Assembly: GCF_001579045.1 (NCBI RefSeq)
Contig: NZ_KQ970261.1
Coordinates: 395,212-459,211, forward strand
DNA: 64,000 nt
Direction: 5' to 3'
DNA from: Streptococcus mitis
GTDB lineage: Bacteria > Bacillota > Bacilli > Lactobacillales > Streptococcaceae
A program made the translations under genes and the position numbers. Below the pieces are notes generated by a model. It was not told where the DNA came from. It saw nothing but the letters and a program-made list of their open reading frames with translations, and ran no database searches. Positions 8,315-18,574 of this stretch are shown here, one piece after another. Position 1 is the stretch's first letter; every line of letters begins with the position of its first letter.

Positions 8315-9769
8315 ATGGAATGGACAACTGAGCGTCGTTACAGACTTTATCAAGATTGGACGCAAGAAGAAATTCAACATATAAAAGAAAATATGGCACA
8401 ATCTCCATGGCATACTCATTACCATGTTGAGCCAAAAACAGGACTTCTCAACGACCCGAATGGCTTTTCTTACTTTGATGGAAAGTGGATTGTTTTTTAT
8501 CAGAACTTCCCTTTTGGTGCAGCCCACGGCTTAAAATCTTGGGTTCAGCTTGAAAGTGATGATTTGGTTCACTTTAGAGAAACTGGAGTCAAAGTCTTGC
8601 CTGATACTCCGTTAGATAGCCACGGTGCCTACTCTGGTTCTGCCATGCAGTTTGGCGATAACTTATTCCTATTTTATACAGGAAATGTTCGTGATGAAAA
8701 CTGGATCCGTCACCCTTACCAAATTGGGGCTTTGATGGATAAAGATGGCAAGATTACCAAGATTGACAAGATTTTGATTGACCAGCCAGCAGACTCTACT
8801 GACCACTTCCGTGACCCACAAATTTTTTACTTTAAGGGTCAATATTATGCTATCGTCGGTGGTCAGGACTTGGAGAAAAAAGGATTCGTCCGTCTCTATA
8901 AGGCTGTAGACAACGACTACACAAACTGGCAAGAGGTTGGCGACCTTGACTTTGCTAACGACCGTACAGCCTACATGATGGAATGTCCAAATCTGGTCTT
9001 TGTCGGGGAGCAACCTGTCCTTCTCTACTGCCCACAAGGATTGGATAAGAAAGTTCTAGACTACGACAATATCTATCCAAATATGTACAAAATTGGGGCT
9101 TCCTTTGACCCTGAAAACGCCAAAATGGTAGATGTATCTCAACTTCAAAACATGGATTATGGTTTCGAAGCCTATGCAACTCAAGCCTTCAACGCTCCTG
9201 ATGGACGTGCTCTAGCAGTTAGCTGGCTTGGTTTGCCAGATGTTTCTTACCCATCTGACCGTTTTGACCACCAAGGAACCTTCTCATTGGTCAAAGAACT
9301 GACTATCAAAGACGGCAAACTCTACCAATACCCAGTCGCAGCTATCAAGGACCTTCGTGCTTCTGAAGAAGTCTTCTCAAACCGTGCTCAAACCAATAAC
9401 ACCTACGAACTCGAGCTCAACTTGGAAGCTAATAGCCAGAGCGAGATTGTCTTACTTGCTGACAAAGAAGGCAAGGGACTTTCCATCAACTTTGACCTTG
9501 TAAATGGTCAAGTGACAGTGGATCGTAGCCAGGCTGGTGAACAGTATGCCCAAGAATTTGGAACAACTCGCTCTTGCCCTATCGATCATCAGGCTACTAC
9601 TGCTACAATCTTCATCGATAACTCTGTCTTTGAAATTTTCATCAATAAAGGAGAAAAAGTATTTTCTGGTCGTGTCTTCCCACATGCGGACCAAAATGGT
9701 ATCCTCATCAAATCTGGAAATCCAACTGGAACTTACTATGAATTAGATTATGGTCGCAAAACTAACTGA
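8315..9769 (+). CDS. scrB: Sucrose-6-phosphate hydrolase (GH32)
   Basis: Cytoplasmic invertase that splits sucrose-6-phosphate into glucose-6-phosphate and fructose. The 484-residue protein carries the three GH32 acidic motifs: NDPNG with nucleophile D47, RDP (166-168, transition-state stabiliser) and EC (E223, acid/base), in a five-bladed propeller followed by a C-terminal beta-sandwich from about residue 330. The ATG at 8315 is set by GGAGG 9 bases upstream; the two earlier ATGs at 8307 and 8311 are out of frame. It overlaps scrR by 20 bp, so the two are cotranscribed. Confidence 0.96.
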   Translation: MEWTTERRYRLYQDWTQEEIQHIKENMAQSPWHTHYHVEPKTGLLNDPNGFSYFDGKWIVFYQNFPFGAAHGLKSWVQLESDDLVHFRETGVKVLPDTPLDSHGAYSGSAMQFGDNLFLFYTGNVRDENWIRHPYQIGALMDKDGKITKIDKILIDQPADSTDHFRDPQIFYFKGQYYAIVGGQDLEKKGFVRLYKAVDNDYTNWQEVGDLDFANDRTAYMMECPNLVFVGEQPVLLYCPQGLDKKVLDYDNIYPNMYKIGASFDPENAKMVDVSQLQNMDYGFEAYATQAFNAPDGRALAVSWLGLPDVSYPSDRFDHQGTFSLVKELTIKDGKLYQYPVAAIKDLRASEEVFSNRAQTNNTYELELNLEANSQSEIVLLADKEGKGLSINFDLVNGQVTVDRSQAGEQYAQEFGTTRSCPIDHQATTATIFIDNSVFEIFINKGEKVFSGRVFPHADQNGILIKSGNPTGTYYELDYGRKTN

Positions 9770-10715
9770 TGTCGCCAAACTTGCAGGCGTCAGTCCTACT
9801 ACCGTTTCTCGGGTTATCAATAAAAAAGGGTATCTATCTGAAAAAACCATTCAAAAGGTTAATGAAGCCATGCGAGAACTGGGCTATAAACCCAACAACC
9901 TAGCTCGCAGTCTACAAGGAAAATCAGCTAAGTTAATCGGCTTGATTTTCCCCAATATTTCTAACGTTTTCTATGCAGAATTGATTGATAAATTGGAACA
10001 CCAACTCTTCAAAAATGGTTACAAGACCATCATCTGCAACAGTGAGCATGACTCTGAAAAGGAACGCGAGTACATCGAAATGCTCGAAGCCAATCAGGTG
10101 GACGGCATCATTTCTGGTAGTCACAACTTGGGAATCGAAGACTACAATCGTGTGACCGCGCCAATTATTTCCTTTGACCGCAATCTGTCACCAGACATTC
10201 CTGTCGTCTCCTCTGATAACTATGCTGGTGGAGTTCTTGCTGCCCAGACCTTGGTTAAGACAGGTGCCCAATCTATCATCATGATTACAGGGAATGACAA
10301 TTCTAATTCACCAACTGGACTACGCCACGCTGGTTTTGCATCTGTACTCCCCCAAGCTCCTATTATCAATGTTTCCAGTGACTTTTCTCCCGTCAGAAAA
10401 GAAATGGAAATCAAGAATATCTTAACTCGACAAGAGCCAGATGCCATCTTTGCTTCAGATGATTTGACAGCTATTCTGGTCATTAAAATCGCTCAAGAAT
10501 TGGGCATTTCTGTCCCTGAAGAGCTCAAGGTCATCGGCTATGATGGGACCTACTTTATCGAGAATTACTACCCTCAATTGGCTACTATCAAGCAACCCTT
10601 GAAAGAGATTGCCCAACTCACTGTTGACCTTCTCTTACAGAAGATCGAAGGCAAGGAAGTCGCAACAACTGGTTACTTTTTACCAGTTACATTATTACCA
10701 GGAAAAAGTATTTAA
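9750..10715 (+). CDS. scrR: Sucrose operon repressor, LacI family
   Basis: Represses the scr genes in the absence of sugar. The 321-residue protein has the LacI-type helix-turn-helix at the extreme N-terminus (LTDVAKLAGVSPTTVSRVIN), a hinge helix (NLARSLQGK) and a periplasmic-binding-protein-like effector domain (from about 60). The start lies inside the end of scrB with no strong ribosome site of its own, suggesting translational coupling. The CG-centred near-palindromes near scrA and scrB are the expected targets. A terminator follows at once. Confidence 0.93.
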   Translation: MVAKLTDVAKLAGVSPTTVSRVINKKGYLSEKTIQKVNEAMRELGYKPNNLARSLQGKSAKLIGLIFPNISNVFYAELIDKLEHQLFKNGYKTIICNSEHDSEKEREYIEMLEANQVDGIISGSHNLGIEDYNRVTAPIISFDRNLSPDIPVVSSDNYAGGVLAAQTLVKTGAQSIIMITGNDNSNSPTGLRHAGFASVLPQAPIINVSSDFSPVRKEMEIKNILTRQEPDAIFASDDLTAILVIKIAQELGISVPEELKVIGYDGTYFIENYYPQLATIKQPLKEIAQLTVDLLLQKIEGKEVATTGYFLPVTLLPGKSI

Positions 10716-10720
10716 ACACA

Positions 10721-10752
10721 AAAAAACTCGACCAATTCGTCTGAGTTTTTTT
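10721..10752. terminator. Bidirectional terminator between scrR and mvaA
   Basis: Stem AAAAAACTC-GAC / GTC-T-GAGTTTTTT with a 6-base loop and A/T tracts on both sides, between convergent genes. Confidence 0.85.
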
Positions 10753-12025
10753 ATGATCTTAAATTTTCTAGATAACGCTGGGCAGTCTCTAGATTAAAGG
10801 TTTTATCTGCGATGAGGTGCTCAACTAGGGGAGCTACCTCGGATTCACTGGCTCCTGCTAGGAGAGCTAAGGATTTAGCCTGCAATTTCATGTGACCTTG
10901 CTGAATCCCTGTACTCACCAAGGCTTTCAGGGCTGCAAAGTTTTGGGCAAGCCCGATAGACACGATAATCTGGGCTAATTCTTTGGCAGAAGGATTTCCC
11001 AGTAGTTCATGACTAAGGGCTACACGAGGATTGAGGCCGATAGAGCCACCCTTGGTTGCCACAGGCATGGGCAGGGTCATCTCACCGACCAATTCTTCTC
11101 GTTCAAGGTCCAGCGTCCATTGACTAAGACCTTGGTAATGTCCATCTCGACTGGCAAAGGCATGGGCCCCGGCTTCTATGGCACGCCAATCATTACCAGT
11201 GGCAATTAAAATGGCATCAATACCATTAAAAATCCCTTTATTGTGAGTAGCAGCTCGATAAGGATCAGCCTGCGCAAACTGGCTAGCCAAAGCTATTTTC
11301 TCCGCAATCTCTCGTCCTTGCTCCTTTTGGCGACTCAAGTAGCGAAAGGCGATGCGACAGCTTGCAGTCACCAGAGAATCGGTCGCGTAGTTGGACAGGA
11401 TTCCCATAAGACTCTGTCCCTGGCTGAGTTCTTCTAAGACTGGTTTCAAGGCTTCCAGCATGGTGTTGAGCATATTGGCACCCATGGCTTCCTGGGTATC
11501 GACATGGAGATAAACAACGAGAAAGTCTGTTTCGCCTTTGATCTGCTCTACATGTAAATCACGCGCCCCACCCCCGCGTTTAACAATGGAAGGATAGGCT
11601 TGATTAGCAAGCTCCAAGAGTTCTGCCTTCTTGCTGGCAATCTTCTCTAGCGCTTGTTCAGGATCAGCAACTTGATAAAGGGCTACCTGCCCAATCATCT
11701 GGCGCTGATGAACCTGAGCAGTAAAGCCACCTGCTCGCTTGATGATTTTGCTGGCATAGCTGGCCGCAGCAACCACTGAGGGCTCTTCTGTCACATAGGG
11801 AACTGTGTATTCCTGACCGTTAACGAGAACCTCTGGGACCAGCGAATAAGGCAGAGAAAAAGTTCCCACCACATTCTCACTCAGCTGGTCTGCAACAGTC
11901 ACACTCATCTGTTCATCCTGCTCCAGACTCGCTTGTCTCTCAGGACTAAGGAGCGCCTGAGCTTGCAACAACTCAAGGCGCTCATGGTATGATTTTTTAG
12001 AAAATCCATTCCAACTTATCTTCAT
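10751..12025 (-). CDS. mvaA: Hydroxymethylglutaryl-CoA reductase, class II
   Basis: Reduces HMG-CoA to mevalonate, the second step of the mevalonate pathway to isopentenyl diphosphate, needed for undecaprenyl phosphate and hence cell wall. The 424-residue length and motifs fit the bacterial class II enzyme: ENVVG (50-54), EEPSVVAAASYA, a QEAMGANMLNT region, HNKGIFNGIDA, and a late histidine in GIQQGHMKLQ. The ATG overlaps the mvaS stop by one base (TAATG), indicating tight coupling. Confidence 0.95.
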   Translation of the reverse strand: MKISWNGFSKKSYHERLELLQAQALLSPERQASLEQDEQMSVTVADQLSENVVGTFSLPYSLVPEVLVNGQEYTVPYVTEEPSVVAAASYASKIIKRAGGFTAQVHQRQMIGQVALYQVADPEQALEKIASKKAELLELANQAYPSIVKRGGGARDLHVEQIKGETDFLVVYLHVDTQEAMGANMLNTMLEALKPVLEELSQGQSLMGILSNYATDSLVTASCRIAFRYLSRQKEQGREIAEKIALASQFAQADPYRAATHNKGIFNGIDAILIATGNDWRAIEAGAHAFASRDGHYQGLSQWTLDLEREELVGEMTLPMPVATKGGSIGLNPRVALSHELLGNPSAKELAQIIVSIGLAQNFAALKALVSTGIQQGHMKLQAKSLALLAGASESEVAPLVEHLIADKTFNLETAQRYLENLRS

Positions 12026-13197
12026 TATTTTTCAACCTTGCTATAACGGCGTTGGTGGTCCACAATTTCAACCAAGGCAAAATCTTGATTTTCATAGCCA
12101 GCAAACTGGGCAGAATTTGTTTCATCTAAGTCTACTTCCTCAAAGAAGACTTTTTCATAGTCTGCAACGGATAGGGCAGTTCGTTGGTTGAGCTTATTCA
12201 AACGATCTTTATCCAAATAAGCTTCATATCCTTCAACCAATTCACCACTGAAGAACTCAGCCACAGCACCACTTCCGTAACTATAAAGGGCAATTTTATC
12301 ACCAGCCTTCAAGCTATCTGTATTTTCCAAGAGAGACAGAAGCCCAAGGAAGAGAGAACCTGTATAGATATTCCCCACCTTCTGACTGTAGAGAATAGAC
12401 TGGTCAAAATGCTTTTGCAAGAGGTCTTTTTTCTCTTGAGGCAAGTTCTTATCCATGATTTTTTTCAAGCCTTTTAGCGCTAATTTAGGATAAGGCAAGT
12501 GGAAGCAAACAGCTGCAAAATCATCCAAAGTAAGCTGGTAGCGTTTTTGGTATTCAAGCCAAGTCGTTTTCAAACTATCTAGGTATTGTTGGGTAGAATA
12601 GACACCATTTACATAAGGAGTTGTTGAGTAATTTGGACGCCAGAAATCCATGATGTCACGAGTTTGAGCCACATTGTCATTATTAAAGGCCATCATGCGT
12701 GGATTCTGTGTAATCAACATAGCCACACTTCCGGCACCCTGAGTGGGTTCTCCTGGAGTTTCAATACCGTATTTGGCAATATCGCTAGCAATAACCAAGA
12801 CCTTGGACTCTGGAGAATTTTCCACATGCAGTTTTGCATAATGAAGGGCCGCTGTCGCCCCATAGCAAGCTTCTTTAATCTCGAAACTACGAGCAAAGGG
12901 CTGAATGCCCAGCAAGCCATGCACAAAGACCGCCGCAGCCTTACTCTGGTCAATTCCTGACTCGGTAGCCACAATGACCATATCGATTTCTTGTCTTTCT
13001 TGCTCAGTTAAAATAGAGTCACTAGCACTGGCGGCCAAGGTCACGATATCCTCAGTTAGAGGCGCAATACTTAATTCCTTGAGTAAGAGTCCTTTGCTTA
13101 ATTTTTCAGGGTCAATTCCCCTCGCTTCTGCTAAGTCTTGTAATTTCAAGACATATTGACTGGTCGCAAAACCAATCTTATCAATACCGATTGTCAT
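12025..13197 (-). CDS. mvaS: Hydroxymethylglutaryl-CoA synthase
   Basis: Condenses acetyl-CoA with acetoacetyl-CoA to HMG-CoA, the first committed step of the mevalonate pathway. The 390-residue thiolase-fold protein has the catalytic cysteine C111 in FEIKEACYGATAAL and a conserved histidine in AAVCFHLPYPKLALKG. The start MTIGIDKIGF at 13197 is chosen for the AGAGGT ribosome site 6 bases upstream; an in-frame start 8 codons earlier has none. It is the first gene of the mvaS-mvaA pair. The kinase genes of the pathway (mvaK1, mvaD, mvaK2) are not in the window. Confidence 0.95.
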   Translation of the reverse strand: MTIGIDKIGFATSQYVLKLQDLAEARGIDPEKLSKGLLLKELSIAPLTEDIVTLAASASDSILTEQERQEIDMVIVATESGIDQSKAAAVFVHGLLGIQPFARSFEIKEACYGATAALHYAKLHVENSPESKVLVIASDIAKYGIETPGEPTQGAGSVAMLITQNPRMMAFNNDNVAQTRDIMDFWRPNYSTTPYVNGVYSTQQYLDSLKTTWLEYQKRYQLTLDDFAAVCFHLPYPKLALKGLKKIMDKNLPQEKKDLLQKHFDQSILYSQKVGNIYTGSLFLGLLSLLENTDSLKAGDKIALYSYGSGAVAEFFSGELVEGYEAYLDKDRLNKLNQRTALSVADYEKVFFEEVDLDETNSAQFAGYENQDFALVEIVDHQRRYSKVEK

Positions 13198-13276
13198 ATT
13201 TACCTCTGTTTTATCATTCATGTAAAAAATCGTTCAGTACTATTTTATCACAAATGGCAATAAAAGAGAGAAAAAA

Positions 13277-13299
13277 GACTTGATTCACCAAATCAAGCC
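13277..13299 (-). terminator. Terminator after the exporter pair
   Basis: Stem of 9 positions (one mismatch) around GACTTGATT / AATCAAGCC, followed on the minus strand by CTTTTTTCTC. Located 10 bases past the stop at 13310. Confidence 0.75.
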
Positions 13300-13309
13300 T
13301 CTTATGAAT

Positions 13310-13759
13310 CTAACTTTTATGCTGTTTTCGTAAGTAAGAATAAAGTCTGAGAATCACTGTTCCGCTAGCCATTCCAATGGAAATGACCAGAGCCAGCATG
13401 ACAACCAAGGTCGCACTTGCCAGCGCTTTATTATAGTCCCCTGTCACAAAAAAGGCAGTTGTCCGATAGGAGAGATAACCCGGAACCAAGGGTGCCAAGA
13501 TGGCTAAGATAAAGACTACAGCAGGAGTCTTATAAAGAATACTCAAAATCTGGCTGACACAAGAACCGATAATGGCCGCAATGAAGGTAGCAACAATGAC
13601 ATTGGTCGGTTCCTTGAGCAAGAGATAAATTAGCCAGACAGCCATGCCCAAAATCCCTCCAGGTAAGAGCATAGAGCGTTGCACATTGAGTACGATTAAA
13701 AAAGTGATAATGGCAAGAAGACTTGCCACTGCTTGTAATAAAAAGGTTGTTAGTGTCAT
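13310..13759 (-). CDS. Threonine/serine exporter-family small subunit (YjjB/DUF3815-like)
   Basis: A 149-residue protein of four or five membrane segments (starting MTLTTFLLQAVASLLAIITF). It corresponds to the C-terminal half of ThrE, which in many Firmicutes is a separate protein paired with a YjjP-like half. The ATG begins one base after the stop of the partner gene. The pair is thought to export small amino or organic acids; the substrate cannot be read from the sequence. Confidence 0.85.
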   Translation of the reverse strand: MTLTTFLLQAVASLLAIITFLIVLNVQRSMLLPGGILGMAVWLIYLLLKEPTNVIVATFIAAIIGSCVSQILSILYKTPAVVFILAILAPLVPGYLSYRTTAFFVTGDYNKALASATLVVMLALVISIGMASGTVILRLYSYLRKQHKS

Positions 13760-13760
13760 A

Positions 13761-14519
13761 TTAGTTCATCAATACCAAGGCGACAGAAGTTCCTGCCCCT
13801 AAAGCAAGGGTAATGAGCAGGGATTCAAACATCTTGCTCATACCAGAGTTTATGTGGTTAGTCATAATATCACGAACCGCATTAGTCAAGGCAATCCCTG
13901 GTACAAAAGGCATGACCGCACCAGCTATAATCAAGTCTGCCGTTGAAGGAAAGCCTGTGTAGCGAGCCCAAAACTGGGCAATCATCCCAAAGACAAAGGC
14001 TCCAGCAAAGGCTGTTACAAAAGGAATTCGGATAAACTTCTCCACATAGAGGGAAAAGGCAAAACCAAATAAGGTCGCTACTCCTGCCCCAAGTGCGTCG
14101 TAGATATTTCCACTAAACATAACTGAAAAGAAAGGAGCACTAAAGGTCGCAGCCAGAGTTACCTGCAACTTAGTATAGGGAAGGGGTTGAGCTTGCAAGG
14201 CCTTCAATTGTTTGAAGGCTGTCTCTAAATCAATCTGCCCTCCAACCAGCTGACGAGAAATCTGATTCACATCGCAGACTTTTTCAATGTTATAAGAAGA
14301 GGAGGTTACACGCTTCATTCGCGAAATATTGGTATTTTCAATGGAGAAAAAGATAGCGGCAGGCATGGCAAGAACATTGCAATCCACAATCCCCTGCGAA
14401 TGCGCAATCCGAATCATGGTATCTTCTACGCGATGAATCTCTGAACCACTTTTGAGAAGAATGGTTCCAGCTAACATAATCACATCGATGACGGCATTTA
14501 ATTCTCTTGATTCTTCCAT
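13761..14519 (-). CDS. Threonine/serine exporter-family large subunit (YjjP/DUF1212-like)
   Basis: A 252-residue protein corresponding to the N-terminal half of ThrE: a cytosolic start with the conserved segment LKSGSEIHRVEDTM, then hydrophobic segments from about residue 115 onward, including a GAVMPFVPGIALTNAVRD loop typical of the family. AGGAGG lies just before the ATG. It forms a two-gene operon with the small subunit, separated from the stkP unit by that unit's terminator. Confidence 0.87.
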   Translation of the reverse strand: MEESRELNAVIDVIMLAGTILLKSGSEIHRVEDTMIRIAHSQGIVDCNVLAMPAAIFFSIENTNISRMKRVTSSSYNIEKVCDVNQISRQLVGGQIDLETAFKQLKALQAQPLPYTKLQVTLAATFSAPFFSVMFSGNIYDALGAGVATLFGFAFSLYVEKFIRIPFVTAFAGAFVFGMIAQFWARYTGFPSTADLIIAGAVMPFVPGIALTNAVRDIMTNHINSGMSKMFESLLITLALGAGTSVALVLMN

Positions 14520-14574
14520 GCTTTCCTCCTTTTATCAACTCCTTCTATTTTATCACAAATCTGGAGTCAAAAAA

Positions 14575-14604
14575 AATCTTTGTCATGAAATCATGACAAA
14601 GATT
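14575..14604 (-). terminator. Terminator after stkP
   Basis: A 14-bp perfect stem (AATCTTTGTCATGA / TCATGACAAAGATT, 2-base centre) three bases past the stop, followed by seven T on the minus strand. Strong. Confidence 0.9.
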
Positions 14605-14607
14605 CGT

Positions 14608-16509
14608 TTAATCACGTGAATTTTCGCGGTTGCCTTCACTACTTGATTGAGTCGTAGCAGATGCATTCCCTCGTTGATTTCCTTGTTGGTTCCCCTGACT
14701 TGGTGTTGTAGTAGAACCTTGGTTTCCACGTTGGGATGGTGCTGATGATGACGTTGACGGCGGTGTTTTTGGTTTGTAGATTGAAATCTTGACACGCGTC
14801 TTCGTCAAATCAACCTTTTCGCCTGCTTTTGGACTTTGCTCTACAACAGTCCCCTCAGCAGTTCCATCAGGAGCTGTCGACACTTCTACAACTTCAATAT
14901 TGGCTTCCTTAATCCCAACAATTTGAACGAGATTGTTTTTAGTAAATTCGAGACTAGATCCTATATAACTTGGCATAGCAACGCTGGTTACTTTCTTAGC
15001 AACAGTTAAGGTAATCGTTGAGGCCTTGCTCAAATCATAGGTTGTTCCGGCAGCTGGACTCTGTCTGAGAATAGTTCCTGCTTCACTCTCACTTGATTCC
15101 TCTTCCTCAATTTTAATGAGATTTTCAGGAACCTTCTTCTGCTTGAGTTCTGCAATAACATCTGTAGATTTACGGCCGATATAATTGCTCAATTGGAAGG
15201 ATTGTTTGCCTGATGAGACAACCAAATTGATTTTCGAACCTTCTTTTCGACCAGTTCCAGCGCCAGGATCTGTACGGATAATCCGCCCCTCTTCCACCTT
15301 TTCACTAGCCTCTGTCTTCTCCTCACCAATCTCAAAATTGGCTTTCTTGAGCGTTTCCTTGGCCTCCGCAACTGTCTGACCTGCCACATCTGGAATGGCA
15401 ATGGTTGCAGGAGTTCTGGATAGTATCCAAATAAGAGAAGCTGCCACCAATACAATGCTGGCCAACAAAATCATATAGCGAACTCTAAATTTCCTTTTCT
15501 TAACAGGCTTGGTTACGTAATTGTCTTCTGAAACCTGCTGACTAGGCTTCGCAGTCTGTGGCTTCGGACTTTGTGTTTGCACTTTAGGAATCGAAGTCAA
15601 GGTACTCTGGGATACTTTTGGTAGAGTCTTGGTGTCCGCCTTAGTCGCATCGTCAAAGACCAGCTTTGGTTCATTACGACGATTATAAGACAAACTACTA
15701 GACAAGTCCACATACATTTCAGCTACTGATTTGTAGCGATCTGTCAATTTCTTAGCAGTTGCCTTGATAACAACATTTTCCAAAGCCTGAGGCACAGATG
15801 GATTTTCATCAATAACTGACGGCAGTGGTTTCTGGAAATGCTGAAGGGCAATGGTCACCGCACTATCTCCATCGTAAGGAATATGACCTGTCAGCATCTC
15901 ATAGAAAATAATCCCCATGGCATAGATATCACTCTGTACAGTAGCCTTAGAACCACGCGCCTGCTCTGGTGACAAGTAATGAACTGAGCCCAGCATCGAG
16001 TTAGTCTGAGTCAGACTCGTCTCTGCAAAGGCTACCGCAATCCCAAAGTCTGTGACCTTGGCAGTCCCATCTGGGGTCAAGAGGATATTTTGAGGTTTCA
16101 AGTCCCTGTGAACAATTCCTCTGGTATGTGCCAAACGCATAGCCAAGAGAATTTGTCCCATGATACGGACTGCTTCTTCATTAGAAAGAGGATAGTGTTC
16201 CTTGATATAGCGTTTGAGGTCTAGTCCAGCAACATACTCCATTGCAAGATACTGTTGACCGTCTTCCTCACCAATATCTGTTATCCGAACGATATGAGGA
16301 TGGTCTAGATCTGCCATAGCTCTCGCTTCACGCTGAAAACGAGCTACAGCTATCGGGTCCGTCTGGTAGTTGGTTCTCAGAACCTTCACTGCCACTTCTT
16401 CCCCATCTAAGATTAAGTCTTTGGCTAGGTAGACATCCGCCATGCCTCCTCGACCAATCTGTTTGACAATCCGATAGCGTCCGGCAAAAATCTTGCCGAT
16501 TTGGATCAT
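14608..16509 (-). CDS. stkP: Membrane Ser/Thr protein kinase with three PASTA domains
   Basis: Sensor kinase that couples cell-wall synthesis and division. The 633 residues are: kinase domain (about 10-270; G-loop [12 protein letters not shown] lysine K42, catalytic HRDLKPQN with D136, DFG 154-156), a juxtamembrane linker, one membrane segment (344-363) and outside it three PASTA domains (about 369-435, 436-506, 507-579), which bind muropeptide or beta-lactam. From memory the S. pneumoniae StkP has 659 residues and four PASTA domains; here one repeat seems missing. The last ~54 residues form a Ser/Gln/Gly/Asn-rich tail longer than expected. It overlaps phpP by 4 bp. Confidence 0.95.
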   Translation of the reverse strand: MIQIGKIFAGRYRIVKQIGRGGMADVYLAKDLILDGEEVAVKVLRTNYQTDPIAVARFQREARAMADLDHPHIVRITDIGEEDGQQYLAMEYVAGLDLKRYIKEHYPLSNEEAVRIMGQILLAMRLAHTRGIVHRDLKPQNILLTPDGTAKVTDFGIAVAFAETSLTQTNSMLGSVHYLSPEQARGSKATVQSDIYAMGIIFYEMLTGHIPYDGDSAVTIALQHFQKPLPSVIDENPSVPQALENVVIKATAKKLTDRYKSVAEMYVDLSSSLSYNRRNEPKLVFDDATKADTKTLPKVSQSTLTSIPKVQTQSPKPQTAKPSQQVSEDNYVTKPVKKRKFRVRYMILLASIVLVAASLIWILSRTPATIAIPDVAGQTVAEAKETLKKANFEIGEEKTEASEKVEEGRIIRTDPGAGTGRKEGSKINLVVSSGKQSFQLSNYIGRKSTDVIAELKQKKVPENLIKIEEEESSESEAGTILRQSPAAGTTYDLSKASTITLTVAKKVTSVAMPSYIGSSLEFTKNNLVQIVGIKEANIEVVEVSTAPDGTAEGTVVEQSPKAGEKVDLTKTRVKISIYKPKTPPSTSSSAPSQRGNQGSTTTPSQGNQQGNQRGNASATTQSSSEGNRENSRD

Positions 16510-17246
16510 TCTGCATCCTCCTCGTTCATAGAAACAAGGGCAACCGTAATGTTGTCTAAACCTCCTGCATTGTTAGCAAAACGAACAAGTGTCTCCGTTT
16601 TATCTGCTAAAGGAATATCACTGGTTACAATATCACGAATCTCACTGCCTGAAATCATGTTGGTCAAGCCGTCACTATTGAGCAAGAGATAGTCACCTGA
16701 CTCAAGGATAACTGTCCCAAAATCAGGTTGAATTTCATCTTTTTGCCCAATAGACTGGGTGATAATATTTTTTTGCGGGTGAGCTTCTGCCTCTTCTGGT
16801 GTCAATTGACCAGCCTTGAGCAACTCATTGACCAAGGAATGATCGCTCGTCAACTGATGGTATTCTTCTCCACGAATCAAGCCGATACGCGAATCACCAA
16901 TATGAGCATAGATAGCCTGATTATCAATAATAGCAAGGACTTCCAAAGTAGTTCCCATGCCTCTGTAAGCTTCATCCTGACCAAGCTGGTGAATCTTTTG
17001 ATTTTCAATTTCTAGGTAATGGGCGAACCATTCACGCACTTCATTGACTGTATCGATTTGGGTATCGACCCAAGCTATACCTAGGTCTGTTACCGCCATT
17101 TCACTAGCGATATTCCCTGCGCGATGACCTCCCATCCCATCAGCTAAAATAATCATGGTACGTCCAGCTCTATTGACATAGTGGTTGACATAGTCTTGGT
17201 TATTTGTCCGTTTCTGACCAACATCTGTTAATAATGAAATTTCCAT
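16506..17246 (-). CDS. phpP: PP2C-type Ser/Thr protein phosphatase
   Basis: Cytosolic, metal-dependent phosphatase that reverses StkP phosphorylation. The 246 residues hold the PPM signatures: RTNNQD near the start, [16 protein letters not shown] (metal-binding aspartate in DGMGG), [21 protein letters not shown] and [11 protein letters not shown]. Length is normal for bacterial single-domain PP2C enzymes. The 4-base overlap with stkP is the usual arrangement and keeps the opposing enzymes in ratio. Confidence 0.95.
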   Translation of the reverse strand: MEISLLTDVGQKRTNNQDYVNHYVNRAGRTMIILADGMGGHRAGNIASEMAVTDLGIAWVDTQIDTVNEVREWFAHYLEIENQKIHQLGQDEAYRGMGTTLEVLAIIDNQAIYAHIGDSRIGLIRGEEYHQLTSDHSLVNELLKAGQLTPEEAEAHPQKNIITQSIGQKDEIQPDFGTVILESGDYLLLNSDGLTNMISGSEIRDIVTSDIPLADKTETLVRFANNAGGLDNITVALVSMNEEDAE

Positions 17247-17260
17247 GTGTCAGTTCCTTC

Positions 17261-18574
17261 CTAATCCGATATCTTGCGAAATTGACTGATGAAGAATCCA
17301 TCACTTCCATACAATTCAGGTGTAATGAGGATACAGCCGTCTTTCATGATATCCTTACATTCATGTTCTAGCTTTACCTGCTCGAACTCAGGATGACTTT
17401 CTAAAAACGCTTCAACGACTTGAAAATTCTCCTCTGAGACAATAGTACAGGTACTATAAGTTATTATACCACCTTTGCCTAGTGTTTGACAAACACTACC
17501 TAATATTTCTAGTTGAATTTCCTGTAAGGACGCGAAATCTGCCGTTTCTTTATTGTATTTGATATCTGGTTTTCGGCGCAAAAGACCGATTCCTGAACAG
17601 GGAGCATCCACCAAAATCTTATCAAATGAATCCTGCCCAAAAAACTCATGCACCTTTCTGGCATCCAATTTTTGCCTTTGAACCCGATCTGCAACTCCCA
17701 GACGTTGGGCATTTTCTTGAATCAAGTCCAACTTGTGGTCATACAAGTCCAGAGCAGTAACCTGACCTGTCGTAAGATAAGAGGCTATATGGGCTGTTTT
17801 CCCACCTGGAGCAGCACAGGCATCAAGCACTCGCTCATCTCCCTGCAAATTCAAAGTTGGCGCAACCAATTGACTGGACTCGTCTTGAATGGTAATAGCC
17901 CCTTCTGCGAACAAATCAAGGCCTGCAAAGTGGCCTTGCTCCTTAACCAGACCAGAAGGAGACAAGGATGAATCACTGGCCTCCAACAAGACTTGGATTT
18001 CTTCTTTTCGTCCTAGATCTGTTACACGAATGCTGGCCTTGTTGCGCACCAAGAGGCTTTCAAAAATAGCCAGCGCTCGCTCTTCTCCGTATTCTTCCTT
18101 GAGCTTGGCAACTAGCCAAACTGGGAGAGAATAGGCAATGGAATCACGCTTGTTTTTTCGTTTGATGCTAGCAATATCTGGCCAGCCTTCACGCAAGATA
18201 CGGCGAAGGACAGCGTTGACCAATTTTTCACTGCCTTTTTTACGGATTTTGGCTAGTTCTACTGCTTCATTGACCACAGCATGGTCTGGAATCTTATCCA
18301 GATAGCGGAGTTGGTAGGCACTCATGAGGAGAAGGACGTAGAGCCAGCTGTCTAACTGATCTCTGTCTTCGATAAAGTGGGATAGGTACCATTCCAGAGT
18401 CAGCTTACGGGCTACCGTTCCATAGACAATCTCCGTCACCAAGCCCTTGTCTGGTGCTGAGAGTTGACTCCCCTTGAGGTGTTTGTTTAAGGCAATATTG
18501 GAGTATGCTTGGTTGATAAAAACATCCTCTAGCACTGCTAGGGCTAAACTTCTAGCCGTTTCTACTTTAGTCAC
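17261..18574 (-). CDS. rsmB: 16S rRNA (cytosine-967) C5-methyltransferase
   Basis: Methylates C967 of 16S rRNA. An N-terminal NusB-like RNA-binding domain (about 1-130) precedes a Rossmann methyltransferase domain with SAM motif [12 protein letters not shown], the conserved DAPCSG and the catalytic cysteine in [11 protein letters not shown]. The start is a GTG at 18574 (giving [11 protein letters not shown]), 9 bases after GGAG; a TTG one codon earlier is the alternative. It overlaps the end of fmt by 8 bases. 437 residues is the family length. Confidence 0.93.
   Translation of the reverse strand: MTKVETARSLALAVLEDVFINQAYSNIALNKHLKGSQLSAPDKGLVTEIVYGTVARKLTLEWYLSHFIEDRDQLDSWLYVLLLMSAYQLRYLDKIPDHAVVNEAVELAKIRKKGSEKLVNAVLRRILREGWPDIASIKRKNKRDSIAYSLPVWLVAKLKEEYGEERALAIFESLLVRNKASIRVTDLGRKEEIQVLLEASDSSLSPSGLVKEQGHFAGLDLFAEGAITIQDESSQLVAPTLNLQGDERVLDACAAPGGKTAHIASYLTTGQVTALDLYDHKLDLIQENAQRLGVADRVQRQKLDARKVHEFFGQDSFDKILVDAPCSGIGLLRRKPDIKYNKETADFASLQEIQLEILGSVCQTLGKGGIITYSTCTIVSEENFQVVEAFLESHPEFEQVKLEHECKDIMKDGCILITPELYGSDGFFISQFRKISD

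Noticed and set aside
8201-8527. A minus-strand open frame across the scrB promoter and start
   Set aside because: Antisense to clear scrB coding sequence and control sites, with no family resemblance or ribosome site.
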